Assembly: GCA_964020155.1 (NCBI GenBank)
Contig: OZ026550.1
Location: 3,202,852-3,266,851 of the forward strand
DNA: 64,000 nt
Direction: 5' to 3'
Source: Chondrilla cf. caribensis
Taxonomy: Eukaryota; Porifera; Demospongiae; Chondrillida; Chondrillidae
The notes under the pieces are model-generated. The model ran no database searches. It had not been told where the DNA came from and saw only the letters and a list, made by a program, of their open reading frames with translations. The first letter of the stretch is position 1; each line of letters starts with the position of its first letter. The translations under genes were made by a program, and so were the position numbers. Of this stretch, positions 60,390-64,000 are shown piece after piece.

Positions 60390-63140
60390 TCAGAAGGCAA
60401 TTTGGCCCTCTGACACTGCGAGAACAATGCTTGAGTCTTTGATGGTGTTTCCTCTGGAGGATCGTGTCCTGCGAAGGCATGTGATTGCTGATCTTAGCAA
60501 AGAGAAGCACAAGTGGCACCATAGCCATGCCATCATGCTGCTACATATAGTTGATCTCATTTGGTGGCCAATAAGGATGCCAACCTCTTGTACATATGCT
60601 GTGGTGGTGGACTGTGCCATGCCAACAGATGTGGACAATACCAGGGCAGTGAAGAGCCGAGCTCGAACTCACGGATCCTCTGTTTATATTATCTTTGCTT
60701 CAGAATCTCCTTCTCCTGGGTAGCATCCATCCACGAGTGTGCAGAAATTGCTAAGACCCAACCCCTCGATTGGTAGGGCAGTTAGCCACATGGACGCACC
60801 TTTTTCACTACCTAGTTCCATGGCCCTCTGTAGGTTTTGGGGCAGTTCTTCTTTTAGCTTGGTGGTGGCGTCGGCGTGGTGCTGTTTTATTTGCTGTCTC
60901 ACATTGTTTTTGGCCTGTTGTTGTTCTAGTATGGTGTCTGAGGTGAGCTGTTGCTGTTGTAATAGAACGAGAGCTACTAGGGGATGTCACCTTGGCGGAT
61001 GATGAGAAGTCACGACTGCATGAATCAAGTGGGTTAGTGATACCTAGACTGCTTAGGCGAGCTGTTATGGCAAATAGTTCCCTTTCCTAGTCGCTGACTC
61101 CTTCCCTTCCAGTGAGAGCAGGGACTCATTCATTTCTTATGATGTCTTCGAGTGGCTGCAATGCATCTGAGATTTCTGGTGTTGTGCGCAGCTGGTAAGA
61201 CCATTTGCTAGCTAATCAATGGTTATATGCTGAGTATGCAGCATGTGGTTGGGTCTTAGCAATTTCTGCAAGCTCGTGGATGGATGCTACCCATTCTTTC
61301 ACTTTGGCCTCCACGTAGCTGCATACAAAGTATCTTGGTCCTAGAGCTGTTCCTAGATGCCACCTTCCATCTGTTGTGATGTTTACTCCAGTACCTGCAA
61401 ACAGTTCTGTTGCTATGGGAAGTTCAGCCTCTTTTACAATAAGCCATGATTTGCTGGAATTTGTGAAGTAGCCATAGGAGGGTCCAATGCCACATAGCTT
61501 GGTCCACCATACAAGTAGTTTATGCAGTTTTCCCCCAGCTGTTGCATCGTCTGTGAACCAGACCTGTTTAATTAGTGCCATTACATTGGATTTGGTGGAT
61601 CAGAAGGAGTATGCCAATGGCATACATAGCCATGGTAAGAGGCTCCTCCTGTGTGGCTCTCTTGCACGATTGTAGTGTTTCTCCATCAATGAATAGCTCA
61701 GTGCTGTCCCTGTAGGTGTTAGTTACGATGATGGACAGTGGTGGGCAGAGAATGTGGATGTTTTGTATAGCTGCTCTGCAGTTTGGCTGTTAAATGCATT
61801 AGAGGCATTAACTAAAAGTACAGCGTTTGACTTGGCCTCTTCGAAGATGGTATGTATTGCAACTTCACCTCCAGCCTCTTGACCTACACAGATTTGGAGG
61901 GTGGCAGAAGCTTCCAGTGTATCCTGCCAAGGATTCTCCTAACGGTCTCTTCTACTCCAATGGGTCGTATTCCTGGGCATTCATTCAGGGCTATCAGTCT
62001 GGCAATGAGTGGGACAAGTCCTTGTGGGTCCACATATGTTGTGCAGAGCTTTTTGGCCACAGATGCAAGGCTGTTGCATAGGTCTGATGAAGTGGTTTGA
62101 AAAGATGTACACAATCTCCTCCAGCCAGTTGCATTTAGGCCAGATGGAGCTGCGGAGCCATGGGTATTCAGAGCAGCTGAGTGGATAGTTGCACCATTTA
62201 GACTGTCACAGATCACTGGGTGAAACGATTGTAGGTTCGAAGTAGGCTCATGCTGCAGTAGAGTATCTGGGTGAACAGGTTGGGCTGGTGGGTGCTTCTC
62301 CAACAGTTCATCTCTTACAGTTGTAAGAGGTTTATCCCTGTCTGTATTGAGTAGGCTGTCAAGAGGGAGTGGTTGCCCATTTTCTTCATCTGACAGAAGG
62401 CAGACAGCTGCTTTGACCTTCCCTTACATCATGAGCGACGTGAGGTTTGCTTGTCATCACAAGGCATGTGACTTGTTTTGAGTCGTTGTTGGATTGTACA
62501 TTCCTCAATCATTAAAGTTGTTGATGTCTCCTTCTTGCCATGTATGCAGCCATTGTAGACAGGCAACATGGTAACAGAGTTTGGATGATGGACTTGGCTT
62601 CTTTAAGAGGAGTTCTGGCATAACCATGGCTGCTTTGAGGGCTATGGGCTCAAGAGCAGTCCCTTCTGCATAGGTACCAAACATTTTGCAGTGAATCTTT
62701 TGCCAGCTTGTCCAGAAGATGTTAGGAATAAATTTTAGTGTCAATGCACAACTTCGGCATATGCCGCTGCGATGAATTGAGTGAAGTTAGCCCCGCTCAT
62801 AGTGTCACTCCATATGTATTCAGCATGTGACAGCTGTTTGAACGAGGATAACTCCCATGAGGTTGATGGTTGATTAACGTCTAGTGGTCCTTGATGTATT
62901 GTTTCATTTTTGTTTACCCGATTTAATGCGATTTCTATATTATCACAATAAAGAACAGGCTGGACAATTGGTTCTGTAATATCAGTGTTGTCAGGCTGGA
63001 AGATCAGCTCTGTGATATCACGATCAAGTGCAACCTGGTGGATAACATCCACGCAATTTTGTGTTACTGTATTCTCACATCGGTTTCTTCTACTAGGAAG
63101 ACAATTGACACAGGTAATCCCCGCCGAGAACATTGGCAAC
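60390..63140 (-). mobile_element. Second, more complete copy of the same RT family, opposite strand
   Basis: In transcript order: N-terminal segment (63139-62741, 62744-62505 with WLHTWQEGDINN), RT fingers with LIALNECPGIRPIGVEETVRR (62303-61884), the catalytic region with WFTDDATAGG (61581-61216) where Tyr of YADD is Thr, GSEKGASMWLTALPI (60902-60684), and C-terminus WLWCHLCFSLLRSAITCLRR (60638-60390). Much of the zinc/nuclease region is deleted or scrambled between 60638 and 60902. Frameshifts and the YADD to FTDD change make it non-functional. It faces the copy at 58515-60148 tail to tail. Confidence 0.65.
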
Positions 63141-63149
63141 TTCCCATAC

Positions 63150-63946
<797 letters not shown>

Positions 63947-64000
63947 CTGTATATGCTTGTAATGTTACATTTTGTTGTAAATTGATGCTATTATTGATCA

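Overview
This is animal (metazoan) nuclear DNA: genes are split into many short exons with GT..AG introns, microsatellites are abundant, and transposable-element remnants of many classes are present. The protein families (ankyrin/death-domain protein, HELZ-type helicase, animal-type farnesyl diphosphate synthase), the compact introns and the TE mix (Crypton, DIRS, THAP element, RT with a C-terminal nuclease-like domain) suggest a non-bilaterian, perhaps a demosponge. That placement is inference; nothing in the window proves the species.

Layout. (1) 132-17555 (+): a 5'-partial gene of 26 joinable exons (1956 codons here) for a protein with two death-fold domains, a disordered stretch, about eleven ankyrin repeats, another disordered stretch and two more death domains. 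Its introns hold a 4.4 kb pogo/Tigger-like element containing a decayed DIRS-type retroelement, and an apparently intact Crypton-like tyrosine recombinase element. (2) 18234-22646 (-): complete nine-exon farnesyl diphosphate synthase gene (349 aa), convergent with gene 1. (3) 22.7-24.2 kb: AC microsatellites and a dispersed repeat split by a 660 bp foldback element carrying a RecQ-like helicase exon. (4) 24.2-30.5 kb: mostly non-coding, with telomere-like repeats, exons of a small membrane protein, a broken adhesin-like exon and 1.4 kb of GT-rich minisatellite. (5) 30624-48306 (+): complete 31-exon HELZ-type zinc-finger RNA helicase gene (1477 aa, phases all consistent), with a THAP foldback element and a gag-protease LTR remnant in one intron. 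(6) 48.3-58.5 kb: repeat-rich intergenic DNA with a recent 276 bp duplicate of HELZ exons, a MITE made of GTTAAC-like palindromes, Sfi1-like exons and a LINE tail. (7) 58.5-63.2 kb: two decayed copies of one RT family lying tail to tail.

The three well-supported host genes have unrelated cellular roles: signalling scaffold, isoprenoid synthesis and RNA metabolism. They share no operon-like logic. The most notable points are the four-death-domain ankyrin protein with one exon per repeat, a cysteine at the product-length position of the prenyl synthase, the gene-capturing foldback element whose empty site is also in the window, and two apparent GC-AG introns in HELZ. All splice models were made by eye from reading frame and splice consensus, so small exon edges may be off.
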